Shown here piece by piece: positions 45,715 through 59,400 of a stretch of 64,000 nt of DNA. A program made the position numbers and the translations under genes. Below the pieces are notes generated by a model, which made no database searches, was not told the DNA's origin, and saw only the letters and a list, made by a program, of their open reading frames with translations. Location: NCBI GenBank assembly GCA_000611775.1, contig KK106984.1, positions 3,387,341 to 3,451,340 of the forward strand, in the 5' to 3' direction. The stretch is from Umbilicaria muhlenbergii (lineage: Eukaryota; Ascomycota; Lecanoromycetes; Umbilicariales; Umbilicariaceae). Within the stretch, counting starts at the first letter, position 1, and each line of letters begins with the position of its first letter.

Positions 45715-47005
45715 CAATTTATGTTGAAGGTGAAGAAGGAATGTTCATAACAGAAAAGGTTTAAGCAAAAGCAGCTGTCAAGGCAGCAAACAGAATCATT
45801 GAAGCATTTATGAAAGATCTCACAGATTTCAGCCTGAAAAAGACTGCTGACTCATACTTCACAACATCTCAGAAGGTGATTGAGGTGCATGAACTTCATC
45901 ATGAGAAGATGCAAGATCTTGATGAAGCAGTGTTATTAAGAGCTGATGATCATGATTGAGCTGCTGTCTTTTAAGCTAAGAAAAAGTTAAGGCTTACTGA
46001 TGCATGAAAAGCTGTCAACTCAGCAGATTAAAAAGTTATGAAAGAGAAGTGTCAACTAAATGTTCTGACAGATCATTTCAATACTGATGAAAGTGATATG
46101 TGTTTTTCTTTCTACATTTCAATTCAGGAATCAACTCACAAATGATAACTGAATTCTTTCAAGTGCAACATGAGCAACAGCTGCGTCATGCAGCATATTA
46201 AGCACAACAGAGAGAGAAATTAAAGCATGCAGAAACTTTCAACACAATGAGAACATTAAAAGAAGACTCTGAATCTGCATTTAAGCTGTTTGTCTTTATG
46301 ATAATATTATAATGATCTCTTGTAATGATCACGCATGCTTATAATTATGCAGGATTCAAAAGATGATAAATATCAGAGAGTTATCATCATCAGACTTGTC
46401 ATCTCTGTGAAGTGTTATGAATGAATCACCTGAATCAATGATCTTCAAGACTTAATTAATGCTGAAGATCTCAACTCAGCTGACATCATAAGAATGTTTC
46501 ATAAGCAGATTATGAACTCAGATCATATTAAAGATTCAGAAGAGCAGTCAGTGCAGGTCTTTTATATTTTAACATTTCATTATAATGATATTTATTCAAA
46601 ACTGTTTAATTATTTGTACTCTGCTCTGAGACAACAGGTTCTGAAGAAGGACGCTATCATGATTGTTGATTCACAGGTTAAAACAGTTCATACAGTCTTA
46701 CAGAGTCATCTGAAGCATACTTTAATGAGGATGATCAAATGTTTGATTTCATAATCAAAGGGTCATCTGAAATTCTTAAAAAGGATGATAATGAGGATGA
46801 TGCTGATCTTCCCTTAATTACTATGAGCTTTAATGACTTCATTCAGCATCTTGAAGCTGTTTTTGTCCCTGATGACAATAATATCCTCATAGAGAGTGAG
46901 GTAGCTACAGGATATAAGAAGAAAAAGCTTAAAAATGAAAACACAAATGATGCAAATGCAGGTGATGTAAATGCAGGTGATGCAGATGATGCAGATGATG
47001 AGTAA
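45715..47005 (+). pseudogene. Eroded accessory gene inside the second hAT
   Basis: A reading frame distinct from the transposase, upstream of it and on the same strand. Pieces such as EGMFITEKV, AAVKAANRIIEAFMKDLTDF and TTSQKVIEVHELHHEKMQDL (45,740-45,930) are followed by two longer open stretches. These are 46,494-46,754 and 46,739-47,005; the latter ends with an acidic Asp/Ala/Asn repeat (NTNDANAGDVNAGDADDADD). The product is unrecognised. Charged, helical content suggests a coiled-coil or DNA-binding accessory protein. It could also be an unrelated captured fragment or part of a longer first exon set of the transposase. Confidence 0.4.
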
Positions 47006-47549
47006 ATAAACAAATCAAAATCTGAATTTTAATGAAGTAAACAAGCATTATCTGATGTGATTAAACATTTTCAAGGATGTTGACTGTTCAACAAATGTTA
47101 AACACATCAATCAGACTGTGTGATTTATCAGGTGACATTGATCATCATAATCACACATTAAAATTCCTTTTTCAGAATAGTTTAGTCTTTAGTTCAATGC
47201 ATGTATGTACTTTTTTAATTAAGTGATTAAAATTCAAGCTCTGCTCAAATAAACTGTTTAATTCAAAGGGCTTTCTGTATTCTCATACCCTTTAACATCA
47301 TTATTCATCTTAAGACAGCATGATTTTCTCACAATTTACTCTTATTTTTAAAGATGATTGAGCTTCAGCTTCACAGTCAACTTCTGTTGACTTCTTATTT
47401 ATCATTGAATCATCATCAGCATGTCTTTTATGAAACAGAAAGAGTGATTATGTTCTTTAAATCTTTAAGTTTCATGATAAATTCAAAGAGTGATGAGAGA
47501 GAATGAAATGAGATCAAGATACACTCAAGAAGATGACAAGACATAAGCT

Positions 47550-49620
47550 TGTTCTCTGAAATAATACAAAATGAAAGGCTCTGCTGTGAGCATCATATCA
47601 TGAGGTTATTAAAATTAAAACTGAGAAGCCTGCTGTTATCTGTAAACTTTATGAGAAAGTTCTGAAATATCTTAATCTTAATGATGCAGAGAGCAATGAT
47701 ATGACAAAGCATATCAGCATTAAAAATTGTGAGGTGAATTAAACAGGGCAGATAACTTTTCCTCAGTTATTATAAAAGATACTGACTTCTTTAAACCCCT
47801 GTTATAATGATTTATTTTAATGATATGACTTCAGTTCATCAACTCTGTACTCATTAAGCCCGTGTTTAGCAGATTTACACAAGAAGCCTTTAAGGATCAA
47901 CTTATTTAAATAATCCTTGACCTCAACATGTCTTTTCACTCAGTTGAACATTTCTCATTTTTACACTTGCTTGATTTTCTTCAATCTGATGTTGAGGTTT
48001 TTCATCAAATCAAGTTCTCTCACCTTGTCAAGAAGTGAGCAAAGAAACTTAAACAAACTGTGTTAATAAAATTAAGATCAAGGATGAAAGTTTCTTTAAC
48101 ACTTGACTGTTGAACAAGTTCAAATAACCTTGCATTCCTTGACATCACTGATTACTTCATAGATGATAACTGAGATTATCATGAGGTTCTTCTTGAGTTT
48201 TCCCCTCTTCATGGCAAGCATACAGGGAAGAATTTAACAAAGGTGATAATGAATGTGCTTGATAATTATAAGCTTCTGAATAAGCTCCTTGCTATCACAG
48301 CTGACAATGCCTTAAACAATGAAACACTGCACAAGAAGCTGACATCACTGCTATGAAAATGAAAGATTCATTGAAATGAAGACATGAATACTGTCAACTG
48401 CATGACACATGTCTTTCAACTATCCGTCAACGCACTACTACACTCACTTAAAGTATCAGCAAACAATGACAATCCTACAAAGAAGTGAAATGTCAAAACA
48501 CTGAATCAATTAAAAGAAGTGTATGAGAAGGATAAAGACTTTAATTTTACATTTTAAAAGGTTTTAGTCTTTCTAATGATATATTATAATGATCAATTAA
48601 CTTTGCATTCAGGTTCATGCATTAGTCATTGCAGTCAACTCATTATCACAACAACTTGAGAGATATAAAGTCACTCAGATTAATACATCTCCTCATTTAC
48701 AGAAGAGCTTAATTGAAGATGTTGTGACAAGATGAAACAGTTCTTTCTTCATGCTTGAATGAGCATATGAGATGCATGAGTTCAGCAGAGAATGAATAAA
48801 AGAGGAAAAGTTTATATGATGAGTCTTGATACTCAGTGACATTGAATGAGAGCAGATCAGGTATCTCCTCAGTTTATTATAATCATTTCAAAGCTTTACA
48901 GATGCGCTGAGAGTGACAGATTAATTAAACATTTTTTGCACTTAAATCACTTATAATGAACTTTTTGATCATTTAGAGTGACAGCATCAAGAAGTTTAAA
49001 AGTTTAAACTCAAATAATCTTTTAGTCTGCAGGAGGCTATTGCAGCAGCAAAGAATAAACTTTCAGCATATTATGAGTGAACATATGATGAGTGAGAAGT
49101 GTTGTTTACAGTAAATGCCTGCCTTGATTCTTCTTCAAAGCTTGATTTGTTCAAGGTAAGCAGTCAACATTTTTAATGATTTATTGTAATGATTTTAAAC
49201 TTTATATTTTAATCACTACTGCAGGGCGCTGAATGAGACTCTGAGAATTATGCACAGTATCAACAAGAGTTCCTTGATTATTATGAAGTGAATTATCAAG
49301 AACAGGAGACTGTTCAGTATCAATCATGACAATTCATGTCTTTTAACATGATGAAGAAATCCCTGAAGAGTGTTCTCTTAACTTCAAGAAGTTTCACGCT
49401 TCAGAGATCAAGAGAGATGAAAAATTATCAAGAGAGTGAAGCCTCATGATATTTTAATGAAATGAAACTAAAGCATGACAACATTCTTCTTTTATGAAAA
49501 CAGCTGAAGATCAGTAAGCCTGCTTTATCACAAATGACAAAGGACATTCTTGCTATATTAATAATTGATGTAAGTGTGAAGTGCCTTTTTTTCATGACAT
49601 GAGATGTTGTTACTTATCAT
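47550..49620 (+). pseudogene. Decayed hAT transposase
   Basis: Plus-strand remnants carry the hAT core. LAFLDITDYFIDDN is followed by VLLEFSPLHGKHTGKNLTKV, LLNKLLAITADNALNN (the family TDNASNN region) and VNCMTHVFQLSVNALL (the CxxH region), together spanning about 48,130-48,450. Two introns are visible with clear AG acceptors, ending near 48,612 and 49,224; the second has a GTAAGC donor at 49,156. The C-terminal dimerisation region appears at 49,440-49,560 as YFNEMKLKHDNILLL and ISKPALSQMTKDILAI, corresponding to the hATC signature. Stops within the frame are overwhelmingly TGA. It is broken in many places and cannot produce an intact enzyme. Confidence 0.82.
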
Positions 49621-50558
49621 TGAAGTCACTTCAACTCAGACATTATATCTGACATCATGATAATCAAAAAATGCAACACTACTCACATTCATGATATAGT
49701 GACACATGAGGAAGGTATACAATAACATACTTAAGATGATTAATCTCCTCCTGCAGATAAACTCACCTCTAATGATCAAGAATGTGAAACACAGTGAGTG
49801 AATATGAATGATGCTGAGAGTCTTACTCACATTTCTTTATCACATGATGAAGGTGATGCATCAAATGTCAGACATAAAGATGAAGGAGGATATATATCAA
49901 CACATAAGAGAGAAAAACAATGAGTCATTGAAGTATTCAGGTATGTTACTTAATGTAATATATTATTGTCTGTCTAATAAGAAGCAGTGATACTGAGGAG
50001 TTAATGAATGAGAATTATAATGTGAATGAGCTGAATGATGATGAGCCTTGAGCATTATCACCTGATGTTAATCATATGAGGTCACTCACAAAGCTACAGA
50101 ATGTTGCTGATGTAACTGAAGACTTAAATGAGTTATTAATTTTATCAGGTCAGCATGATAAATCATTAAACTTAAATTCTGTACTCATAAAAACATCAAT
50201 CAGCTCAAGAGCAAGACTAAGATATGTCTTAAGTAATAAGAGACAGCTGCAAAGAAAACAGTCAAGATTAAAATCATTAAAATAAATTGATAATCTAGAT
50301 TATTATAATGAATCATTACAATGTATTAATTTCCCTGTGTCTGAATTAACCTTTCCCCATGTCTCAAAACCACTGACAGTCATATATAAGAAGTCACATG
50401 ACTGAGATTCTGCTGAGATTAAGAAACAGGATGAGACAGGACTCCTGTCTCAATCTCAGAGAATGAGATTACTGCTTGATTCTGTATCTCATCTCATTTC
50501 ATCCTGTCCCTTCATCCTGAACTGAGACTCCCGTCCCAGCGGTCACCTTATGCATCAC

Positions 50559-51328
50559 TTTAAGATTTGCAGAAAATACCCTTGGTCTGTCAGTCATGTT
50601 GTCTCATTTGTCAACTTTGCATCCCTTTAAGGTTGGCCTTCACTGAGCTTATCATAAGGATTACAACAAGCTCAATCTTGTTGAGTTGCATTATACACTG
50701 TTGCAATGATGCAAGAAGTTTAACTTCACAGATAAGTCTGTTCTGCACTGCCTTTCTCAGTGTCTCATTAATTGAATTACAGAGCTGATAGTCTTGTGCT
50801 TTTAGCACTTCAGAACATCATGTTACATTCTGTATAAAGAACTTCTTGCAACTTCATCACTCAAGTCAAGTTGCTCACCTTGACAGCATCTTCATTCATG
50901 AGCTGCTGCAGGAGCGCCGGCTATTCATGAAAGTCATTATGATTGAGGAGGATATTGAGCTCTATGATACAGTTCTTCAAGCATCATTACTTCAATTAAC
51001 AAGAAAGGAACAGATCATTGAACTGTCAGATGTAAAAGTAACAAAGCTGTATATTATCTCAGTGAAGTGAGTGCATGTGACTGAAGAGCAAGATTACACC
51101 CTGCATCTTGAGGGTCAGAAATGGCTTTTACATTACAATATGAACATTGACTTTCTATAAAAACAGCATTAATGACTGAAGTTTCCCTCCTTATCATAAT
51201 GAATTGAATGTGACTATAGAACAGCTGAAATTATATGTGTAACATGTGCATGTTTTTAACAACCCTACCAACTTAAAGCTTCATCAAGGATTTTTTAAAA
51301 ATTTTCAAGATTTGTAAAAGTTCAACTC
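50559..51328 (+). other. Continuation of the long-TIR element between hAT and LTR element
   Basis: The DNA to the right of the second hAT resumes the interrupted element. Eroded frames (DKSVLHCLSQCLIN near 50,732; QASLLQLTRKEQIIELSDVK near 50,975) suggest continued coding sequence on the plus strand, possibly the 3' part of the transposase gene or a second gene. It ends where the LTR element starts. Confidence 0.45.
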
Positions 51329-52120
51329 TGTCAGGGCCACCATATAATAGTATGACAGTATGACACTAGTACAACACTATAGTACGACACTATAGTACGA
51401 CACTATAGTATGACATTATATAGATATGATGACTCAGCGCCTAGCGCCTTGGCATCAAGTGAAAACTCTTCACAAGGAGGTTTGAAAACCTGCTTCCTCA
51501 GTGATCAGTTTTGCCACTGAATAGAAGATGTATAACCACTGCATTGACCCTATCATGACTTTTGCCTATGACACCCCGTTCAAACACCACTATGATGACC
51601 GTCGTACACTCAACCTCTTACATACTGATCGCTCAGTACCTTCAGGCGAACGGTCACGTTGAAAGCAAATAAGACATGATGACACCAACGCTTCAATCTC
51701 ATCAGGTCAGTGAAACAGTCAACAATCAAGCTGAGGCAGGCCCTTCAATTAGCAGGTCTACATTATCAGTCATTGATACCCCTACTTCTGACATCATTGA
51801 TGATGATGAACATATCACTGCAGGCAACCTCAATGACATCATTGAAGATCTTGAGGCAGTCACTGCTCATAATCAGGAGGTCATTGAGCGTCAGTGACTA
51901 CAGTTATGACGTGTATGACAAGAAATTGAGTTTGAGGACAATAAAAGGGAGCTTCAAGAGCTCAATCAACACCTGCAAGAAGGTCCTTCAATTATGATAA
52001 ACTCAAGGAACAACACAAGTTCATCACATGAATTATGATGTCAAGCTATGACAGACATCACACCTCCCCCTTTTCAACACCTTATAAAGCCATGAGAGCC
52101 TCATCTCTATGCAGGAGGCA
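51329..52120 (+). repeat. Direct repeat copy 1: LTR plus leader/gag start
   Basis: About 790 bp nearly identical to 59,401-60,191. The first few hundred bases are the putative 5' LTR, with short repeated CACTATAGTACGA units at about 51,370-51,415. The similarity goes on past any likely LTR end into the gag region. The exact LTR end was not determined. Confidence 0.8.
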
Positions 52121-55100
52121 TCAAAGTCATGAGATGAAGACTTCAGGAATACCTGAATGAAATCAATCAAAATCAGAAGCTGATGCCAGAGCAATTTCCT
52201 ACTGAATGAGATTTCATCATCTGAGCAGGCACCTACCTTGAGAAAACAGTCATGAGTGACTGATGAAAGCAAAAGGAGCAGCATGATCACACTTAAATCA
52301 TTTATGACAACTTTTTAAAGGTTCTAAAGAAGAACCTATCTCCTGATGAAGACATGAATGAATGAAATATCATCACCTTCAATGCAGTTGAACTCTGCAG
52401 CCATGATACAATCACCTCCTGATATGACAGATTATCAAAACTCTACTGCTTCCTTTCAACCTCACACAAAGAGATCAGTGAGACGCTCATTCAAGATCAC
52501 TGATGATCAAGGCTTCCTCATCACGTCCTGACTGAACTATGACGTTGAGATTCAACGCAGGTTGCAAGACAGTCAGTGCAGGAAATTTCAGCACATCTTG
52601 ACATCATCATTGATCATGAACCGTTCTGAAGCCGCTCAGACACCAAAAAGGATCATCAAAGCAAAACTGACAACAATGACAAAAGTATGACACAGACGTC
52701 ATACTATGACAGAAAAGAATTCCTCACTGAACAACAAACAACCTGCACTCAATTCACTCAATTCAGTCATGAAAGAGAGAACAACTCATGAGGTTTCTAT
52801 CATGAAAGTGACCACAATCAGAGCCAGAATCTCAATCATATATCAATCACTGAGGGAGCAACTATGATGATGACATGAACATTCACAACCCCCTCACGCT
52901 GACAAGGAGACTTCATCCCAAGGAATGAAGTGAATGCATGAAGGTCAGCAGGTCTCTGCATTAAATGTGAAGTCATCAGCCACTGAACAAATGATTGTAT
53001 GACTGAATGATCTACAGCCGTCTCCACCGCAGTCAATGTGAATAAATGACTCATGGATCACCTCCAGTTTGCCTCACTACTGATTATTGATGATATCTCA
53101 CGTCTGATATCAGGGCAACTAGAGGTGGAACTGCACATAATGACAATGAGTGATATGATGAGCAAATCTTCACAATATTCATATATTATCAACAATGGCA
53201 GCCAGGGCAATACAATCACATGAGATGTTGTCAATAAGCTGTCCCTACTGACTGAATCCTATGAGGCTCAAGGCAATGCATGAGGTAATGTGATTGAGCT
53301 ATCAGAGTCTGTAATACTGAAAATTACAGTGTAAGACACTGATGGTCAACCTTACCACTATAGCAATCATTTCTTTGTCACACAAGACAACACACCAGCT
53401 CCTTTTGTCCTCAGGCTATCATTTCTAATCCATGCAAACCCAAATCACTACTACAATACGGGTAAATTCCTATGAAGAAAGCCAAAACATACTACCACAC
53501 GCTGTATATTCATCACTGATGAAAAAAAGGCTTTGAAGAATGTCCTACATATGAACAACCTCACCATTACTGACTGCTTTATAGGGCCGGCGGACCTAGT
53601 GGCTGATATGGAAAAATATACCCTCCAGATGAACTTATTACAGTATGACAGGAGTAAGAATGTGTACAACACATTATCACCTGAATACCATGATTACACA
53701 GACATATTTCAGGCAGCTGAGAAGCAGTCTCTGCCTGAGAGAGGTTCACATGACCATGTCATTGACTTGAAACTGAGGCAGCAACCTTCATTCAGAAAGT
53801 TATACTCAATGTCTTCAGCTGAGCTTGATGTACTGAAGGTATATTTAGATGATGTTATGAAAGCAGGCATAATTCACAAATTAATATCACCTGCAGCTTC
53901 ACCTGTCATGTTCATGCTTAAATCAGACAGAAGCCTGTGACTGGTCATTGACTATAAATAGTTGAATGACATTATCATTAAGAACTGTTATCCCCTACCA
54001 CTCATATCAGATATGTTGAACCGTCTTCAAGAAGCTAAGAAGTTCACTAAGCTGAACTGCAAGAATGCATATAATTGAATATGAATCAAGGGTGAAGATG
54101 AGTGAAAAACAGCATTCTGAACATGATTCAGCCTGTTCAAATATCTTGTCATGCTTTTCAGTCTCACAAATGCTCCTGCTATGTTTCAGGCCTTCATTGA
54201 TAAGACTCTTGATGAGTTACTTGATATAACATGAGTGATTTATCTAGATGATATCCTGATCTTCAGCAAAGATGAATCTGAACATGAGGAGCATGTATGA
54301 CAAGTATTAACTGCATTAAAAAATCATGATCTTCATCTTAAGATCAGCAAATGCTCCTTCAATGCAACGGAAGTGAACTTCCTGGGGTTTAAGATCAATA
54401 CTGAAGGCATACATATGAGTTCAGAAAGGATTCACGCCGTTGAAGAATGACTACCCTCAGAGAATGTCCATGAATTGCAGGTCTTTCTAGGCTTCATTAA
54501 CTTTTTCTGAAGGTTTATAAGAGACTATTCATGAATTGCAGCACCACTGTTAAATCTCCTGAAAACAGGAAAAAATAAAAAGAAGACTGAGGATACATCA
54601 CTCTCTCCTCTTCAGTCTCAACAGACTGCTACTAAAAGAAAGCAGAACAGCCTGACCTCATTGTGAAGATTCAGTACAAGATATTCAGCACGCAACCTGC
54701 AAGTTGAAGGAAAGCTATGACAAGAAAACATCATACCTGCCTCTTTTTCACTCTCAAGAGTCACATTGAAAGTGTTTAATGCTCTGAAGGAGACCTTCAT
54801 GAGTGCTTCATTACTACACTATTTCAATGAAAACAAACTCATGAGGGTTGAAACGGACGCCTCTGAATTCACAATTGATGGAATCTTGACGCAACACTTC
54901 AAGGTCAACAGTCAATTGCACTGACTATCAGTTGCTTACTACAGCAAGAAGCTGCTAAATACTGAGACCTGATATGATACAGGTGAGCAAGAGCTCCTTG
55001 TCATCATGAAAGTCATGCATCATTGACGGCACTACTGTCAGGGTGCTAGACACCAAATTGTCATACTGACTGATCATGCAAACCTTGTTTGGTTCATGAC

Positions 55101-55422
55101 TACCTCAAACCTCACATGAAGGCAGCTCAAGTGAGCTGAAAAGCTCACTGAGTACAACTTTAAGGTCACATATTAAGAGGGCAAGAAGAACTCTGCTGAT
55201 GATCTGTCAAGATGACCTGATTATGAACTGCTGAAGGCTGCCAGTACCTCAACTGCTGCTGAAATAATGCAACAGTCCTTCCATTTAGGAAGCAAGGATT
55301 ATAAGTCAGTGCAGGAGAAATTATATGCGCTTGCTGCAATGACACTGCAGTCAAGACGCTCAGTACAACAGAGGCTATGACAAGAGAATGTCATATCTGT
55401 CATAATGAATACTATCAGTATG

Positions 55423-55770
55423 ATGAATACTGAAGATGGCGGTCCTATTAAAATACTAATAGTGCGGAACCTATCTGCTCAAGAAGAAGCAAGCCGTGAT
55501 GAATATGCCAGTACAATGAATACTGAAGCTGACAGCATGACTGAAACACCAGCAGTTCATGACCTACATGCTCAAGAAGCAAGCCGTGATGAATATATCA
55601 ATATGATGAATACTGAAGTCAGTGATACAACTGAAACACCAGCAGTTCATGACCTACATGCTCAAGAAGCAAGCCGTGATGAATATATCAATATGATGAA
55701 TACTGAAGCTGGTGATACAACTGAAACATCAGCAGTTCATGACCTACATGCTTGAGAAGCAAGCTGTGAC
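55423..55770 (+). repeat. 90-bp tandem repeat within the pol region
   Basis: Four units begin with ATGAATACTGAAG at 55,423, 55,516, 55,606 and 55,696, spaced 93, 90 and 90 bp, always a multiple of three. The encoded motif VHDLHAQEASRDEY recurs. It sits between the RNase H and integrase regions of the Gypsy element, an unusual place for a minisatellite. Confidence 0.85.
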
Positions 55771-57597
55771 TGAATAAAAGGGCTTAAGTATGCAGAGCCT
55801 CAGCAGCATTCAATCAAGGATAACTCAACAGACACTGCAGTTATGAACAGTGACACAAGTCATGTTTTTATTAACCTTTAAATTGAGGATAGCGCTTCTG
55901 CTGACACTGTTGAAGCGCTTCAACTCATGTCTACTCACTCACCAATAGGTGAGGAGATAACAGCTTATATAAGAATGTCTATCAAACAACTTAAACATGT
56001 GATTCATACTGAGCAGTCAAAAGACAGTTTGGTATGATGAGTATGACAAGGATTAACTACCCCTTTCAAGGATAGAAACAACTTGGCCGGGTCTGAGATG
56101 ACAAATATGAATATAGACATGAACCCTGAGATGATCATGACATCAGAAATGCAGCCAAATATGGCATCTATACTGTCAGATATATGAAAACGTTGGCAAG
56201 AAATAGATGATGTCATACACTATGATGATAAGGTCTACATTTCACAGAACCCTGCCCTCCACAATGCAGTGATCAGTTGATTTCACAATGATGTTTTTGC
56301 AGGTCATTTCAGGAAGTCAAGAACTGCAGAATTGATGTGATGATCTTATGACTGACCTGATGCTGTCAGAGACGTATGACATTACTGTCATGACTGTGTC
56401 AAATGTCAAAAGGTGAAGCCAGCTCATCACAAATCATACAGGTTATTAAACTCATTGTCAGTCTCAACTGAGCCATGACATATGATGACAATGGACTTCA
56501 TTACGGATCTGCCACTGAGCAGCATGTATGAAAGTATGACATGAGATTTAATCCTTGTCATAGTTGATAAGTTGACCAAAATGGCTCACTATATTTCAGT
56601 ACAGAAGACAATGTCAGTTGCTGACTTCATTGAAGTGTTTATTCAGGACATAATAAAGCATCATGAAGTAACAAAAGTAATAATCACAGACAGAGACAAG
56701 CTGTTTACATCAGAGCAGTGAATCAGCTTCTGCTTTCACATGTGATGTCATCATAACATGTCAACAGCTTTTCACCCGCAAACTGACAGTCAAACAGAGA
56801 GGCAGAACCAGTCCCTGAAGGCATATTTACACATATTCATTGATGAGCAGCAAGAGGACTGAGTGAAGCTTCTATCCTGCATGAAGTTCTCATACAACAA
56901 CTTCATACATGCTGCTATGAAAAAGAGCCCCTTTCAGCTTAACCTAGAGTGAGACCCTCAGATGAGTCTAAGTAAGCTGTTTATACAGCACTCACATGAA
57001 CAAATAAGATCCTATGCAGATGCACAGCAGCTTCAAGATCAAATTGCAATGACTCAGAAGCAGCTATGACAGGTCAATGAGATGTATGCAAACTACTATA
57101 ATCAGCGCTGAACGGAGATAACATTCAAAGAAGGTGATTTAGTACTGATCAATGAAAAGAATGTGTCAGTGAACAAACAGATGAAGAAACTGCATTGAAA
57201 AAAACTCAGCTCATTCATGATATGATGTGTGATAAGTCAATCATCATATGAACTTGACCTCCCAGAGGATCAAAACATTTATAACATATTCAATGTCACT
57301 CTATTGAAGCCATTTCAAGGCACACGTCATGTGTTCCCTGCATTGACAGGAAAAGACCTGCTACCCAACTGAGATGATGAGTGAGAAGTCAAGGCAATTG
57401 TGGATAGCTGCATTCATGACGGCAGGCTTCAATACCTCATCAAATGAAAGCTGACGGACCAGGTGTGAGATGACACATGAAAGTCAGCACACTTCATCTG
57501 CAATGCAAAGGCAAAAATGCAGAAATTTCATGCTGACAACCTTGACAAACTGAAATTCAGGTGAGCTGTATGACGTGGCCCTTCAAAGTTGATTGAG

Positions 57598-57688
57598 AAG
57601 CTGTCACAAAAGCCATGAGCCTTAAGAAAGCTGTCACAAAAGTCATGAGCCTTAAGAAAGCTGTCACAAAAGTCATGAGTCTTAAGAA
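57598..57688 (+). repeat. 30-bp tandem repeat, three units
   Basis: Units AAGCTGTCACAAAAG..CATGAG start at 57,598, 57,628 and 57,658. It lies just after the chromodomain-like end of the Gypsy coding region, at the start of its 3' non-coding part. Confidence 0.85.
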
Positions 57689-57699
57689 CTGAAAACTTT

Positions 57700-59400
57700 A
57701 TCAGCTTTGTTAACCTGATCTCCTATGACAGAGCCAGTACCTTATGACAAGAATATGACAGAGGCTACAACACTACAATGAGATCTTTAATAAGATTACT
57801 GCACGGACTACATTATCACAGACATGTCACATTGCAGAGAACACTCAAGCGCAGAAGCATTTCATTTCAGGTCTGAAGATCAAAATGAACCTGAGATCAG
57901 CGCCTTGCACTCAACCCCTCATCAGCATCATGTCAAGTCACTCTCATTTATCTACTTGTCTTTCATCATCTCAAATCCTTCTTCACTGTTTGATGAGGCC
58001 TTCAACCTCATCTCCTCAACGCAGCGCTGCTCACAGAGTTCAATGTACTTTTGATGATGACAAGATTGATGAGCGTTGAGGATGCAGAGAGCGTGAGCAG
58101 TGCTTTTCAGCAAGACAGCAAGAGCCTGAATGAGCTCCTCAAGACTACTGAATTAACATTAATCACCTCATTATGAATGCCGTGAGACTCACGTTGAGGA
58201 GCGGCTGCAGGGGGCGTGAAGGATGCTGATAATGATTGATAAGAGGCAGCAGTGTGAGGATCTGATGATCAGTCATTGAACGCTATGACTAGTTAGCAAT
58301 GCAAAAGTACGACATAAAGTATGACAAAAGTATGACACTTTGTCATACTAAACAAAACAAAAGGGGATTGAGGAAGGCAGACTTATGATGTGTCATCACC
58401 CCTCTGATCACCATAGACATGCGCCAGGACAACAACACCAGAGCTCTCAGAGTTAAGAGCAGTGATGATCAGAGGCTCTGTCATGCATTGCTCATGAGGG
58501 TTGCAGAGAGATATGCAACGCGTGCAGGCTCCCCTGTTCAACACAAAGCAGTGATCAACTTCAGCTCTTATACAAGGGTCACAGTGAGCAGTACCTGACA
58601 ACGTGTGACTGAGGTTCTCTCAAATCACACACTCATGATGATGAGCCTGCTGCACGTGAGCCGGCAGTGAGGTATCATCATGACATCACACAGGGCAGGA
58701 ACTGCTGTTGAAGATGTCACTCAGAGGTAGACGCCTGACCCTCTTCAGGCGCTGAACAGTCAGTTTTATCACCCTGTTTCCCCGTCTCTTTCTGAAGGTG
58801 TTGACCATCACAGTTTCACTCACTGACTCTGACTCAGAGCCCTCCTCATCACACTGAGCCTGAAGATTGACAGGCTTCCCTGGCGGAGGCGGGTCTCCAC
58901 CATTGTTCATGACCGTGGGTTTGAGAGTTCAAATATTGATTGCCTATATACAATGTTAGCATCCATACAAAGTATGACAGGAAGTATGACACCACAAATG
59001 AGGCGTGAGCTGCAAGCTTCATGATGCTCCCTCCATGAGGTGAACACCTCTGCAATGAGGGATGACGTCATGAAGTCACCAGGTCACCCAATGAGCTGCG
59101 GAAAAGCTGTGAGAAATACAACAACATGTCATAAGAGAGATGATGAAGAAGAAACACAAGGAAAGGGTGTTTTGAACCTATGATAAACATTTTGATTTTG
59201 ATGTTTATGTTAGGAGGAACTTACTGCCAGGCGTGATATCATAACAATTAAGTGAGGCATGTGACCAGCCTTACCCTAGCGTGGTTTCACACCCTCACTC
59301 TACATGATCAACCACTTATCAGGCCATCATGGTGATGTCTATGATGATGAATTCAGAGTCAATTGACACCGGGGACGGCGCCATGAGAAGGGGAATGCTG
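57700..59400. other. Region between the Gypsy pol end and the second LTR copy
   Basis: About 1.7 kb, long for a 3' leader. Three open frames of 68-74 codons lie on the minus strand (58,383-58,601, 58,686-58,910 and 58,849-59,055). The second is Pro-rich at its start and basic at its end (FRKRRGNRVIKLTVQRLKRV). It may be an extra antisense gene of the element, a captured host fragment, or chance. Confidence 0.4.

Larger units (their letters stand above)
43691..50550 (+). mobile_element. Second hAT transposon (6.86 kb) nested in the long-TIR element
   Basis: Exact 8-bp duplications TGCATCAC flank it (43,683-43,690 and 50,551-50,558). The right terminus read inward is TAAGGTGACCGCTGGGACGG; the left is TATGATGATTGTTGAGATGA. 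They align without gaps and differ by transitions except at one position, so they are decayed copies of one terminal repeat. GGGAC/GAGAC-type subterminal repeats occur at both ends (43,705-43,815 and 50,400-50,540). Inside are a hAT transposase at about 47,550-49,600 and an upstream region with a second eroded coding frame (about 44,100-47,005). It is broken but structurally whole. Confidence 0.88.

Noticed and set aside
41050-49620. TGA read as Trp (alternative genetic code) because most stops in the transposon frames are TGA
   Set aside because: The same triplet also replaces Arg codons, TGG is still used in places, normal spliceosomal introns are present, and the host genes alongside use the standard code. 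Directional C-to-T decay explains it better.
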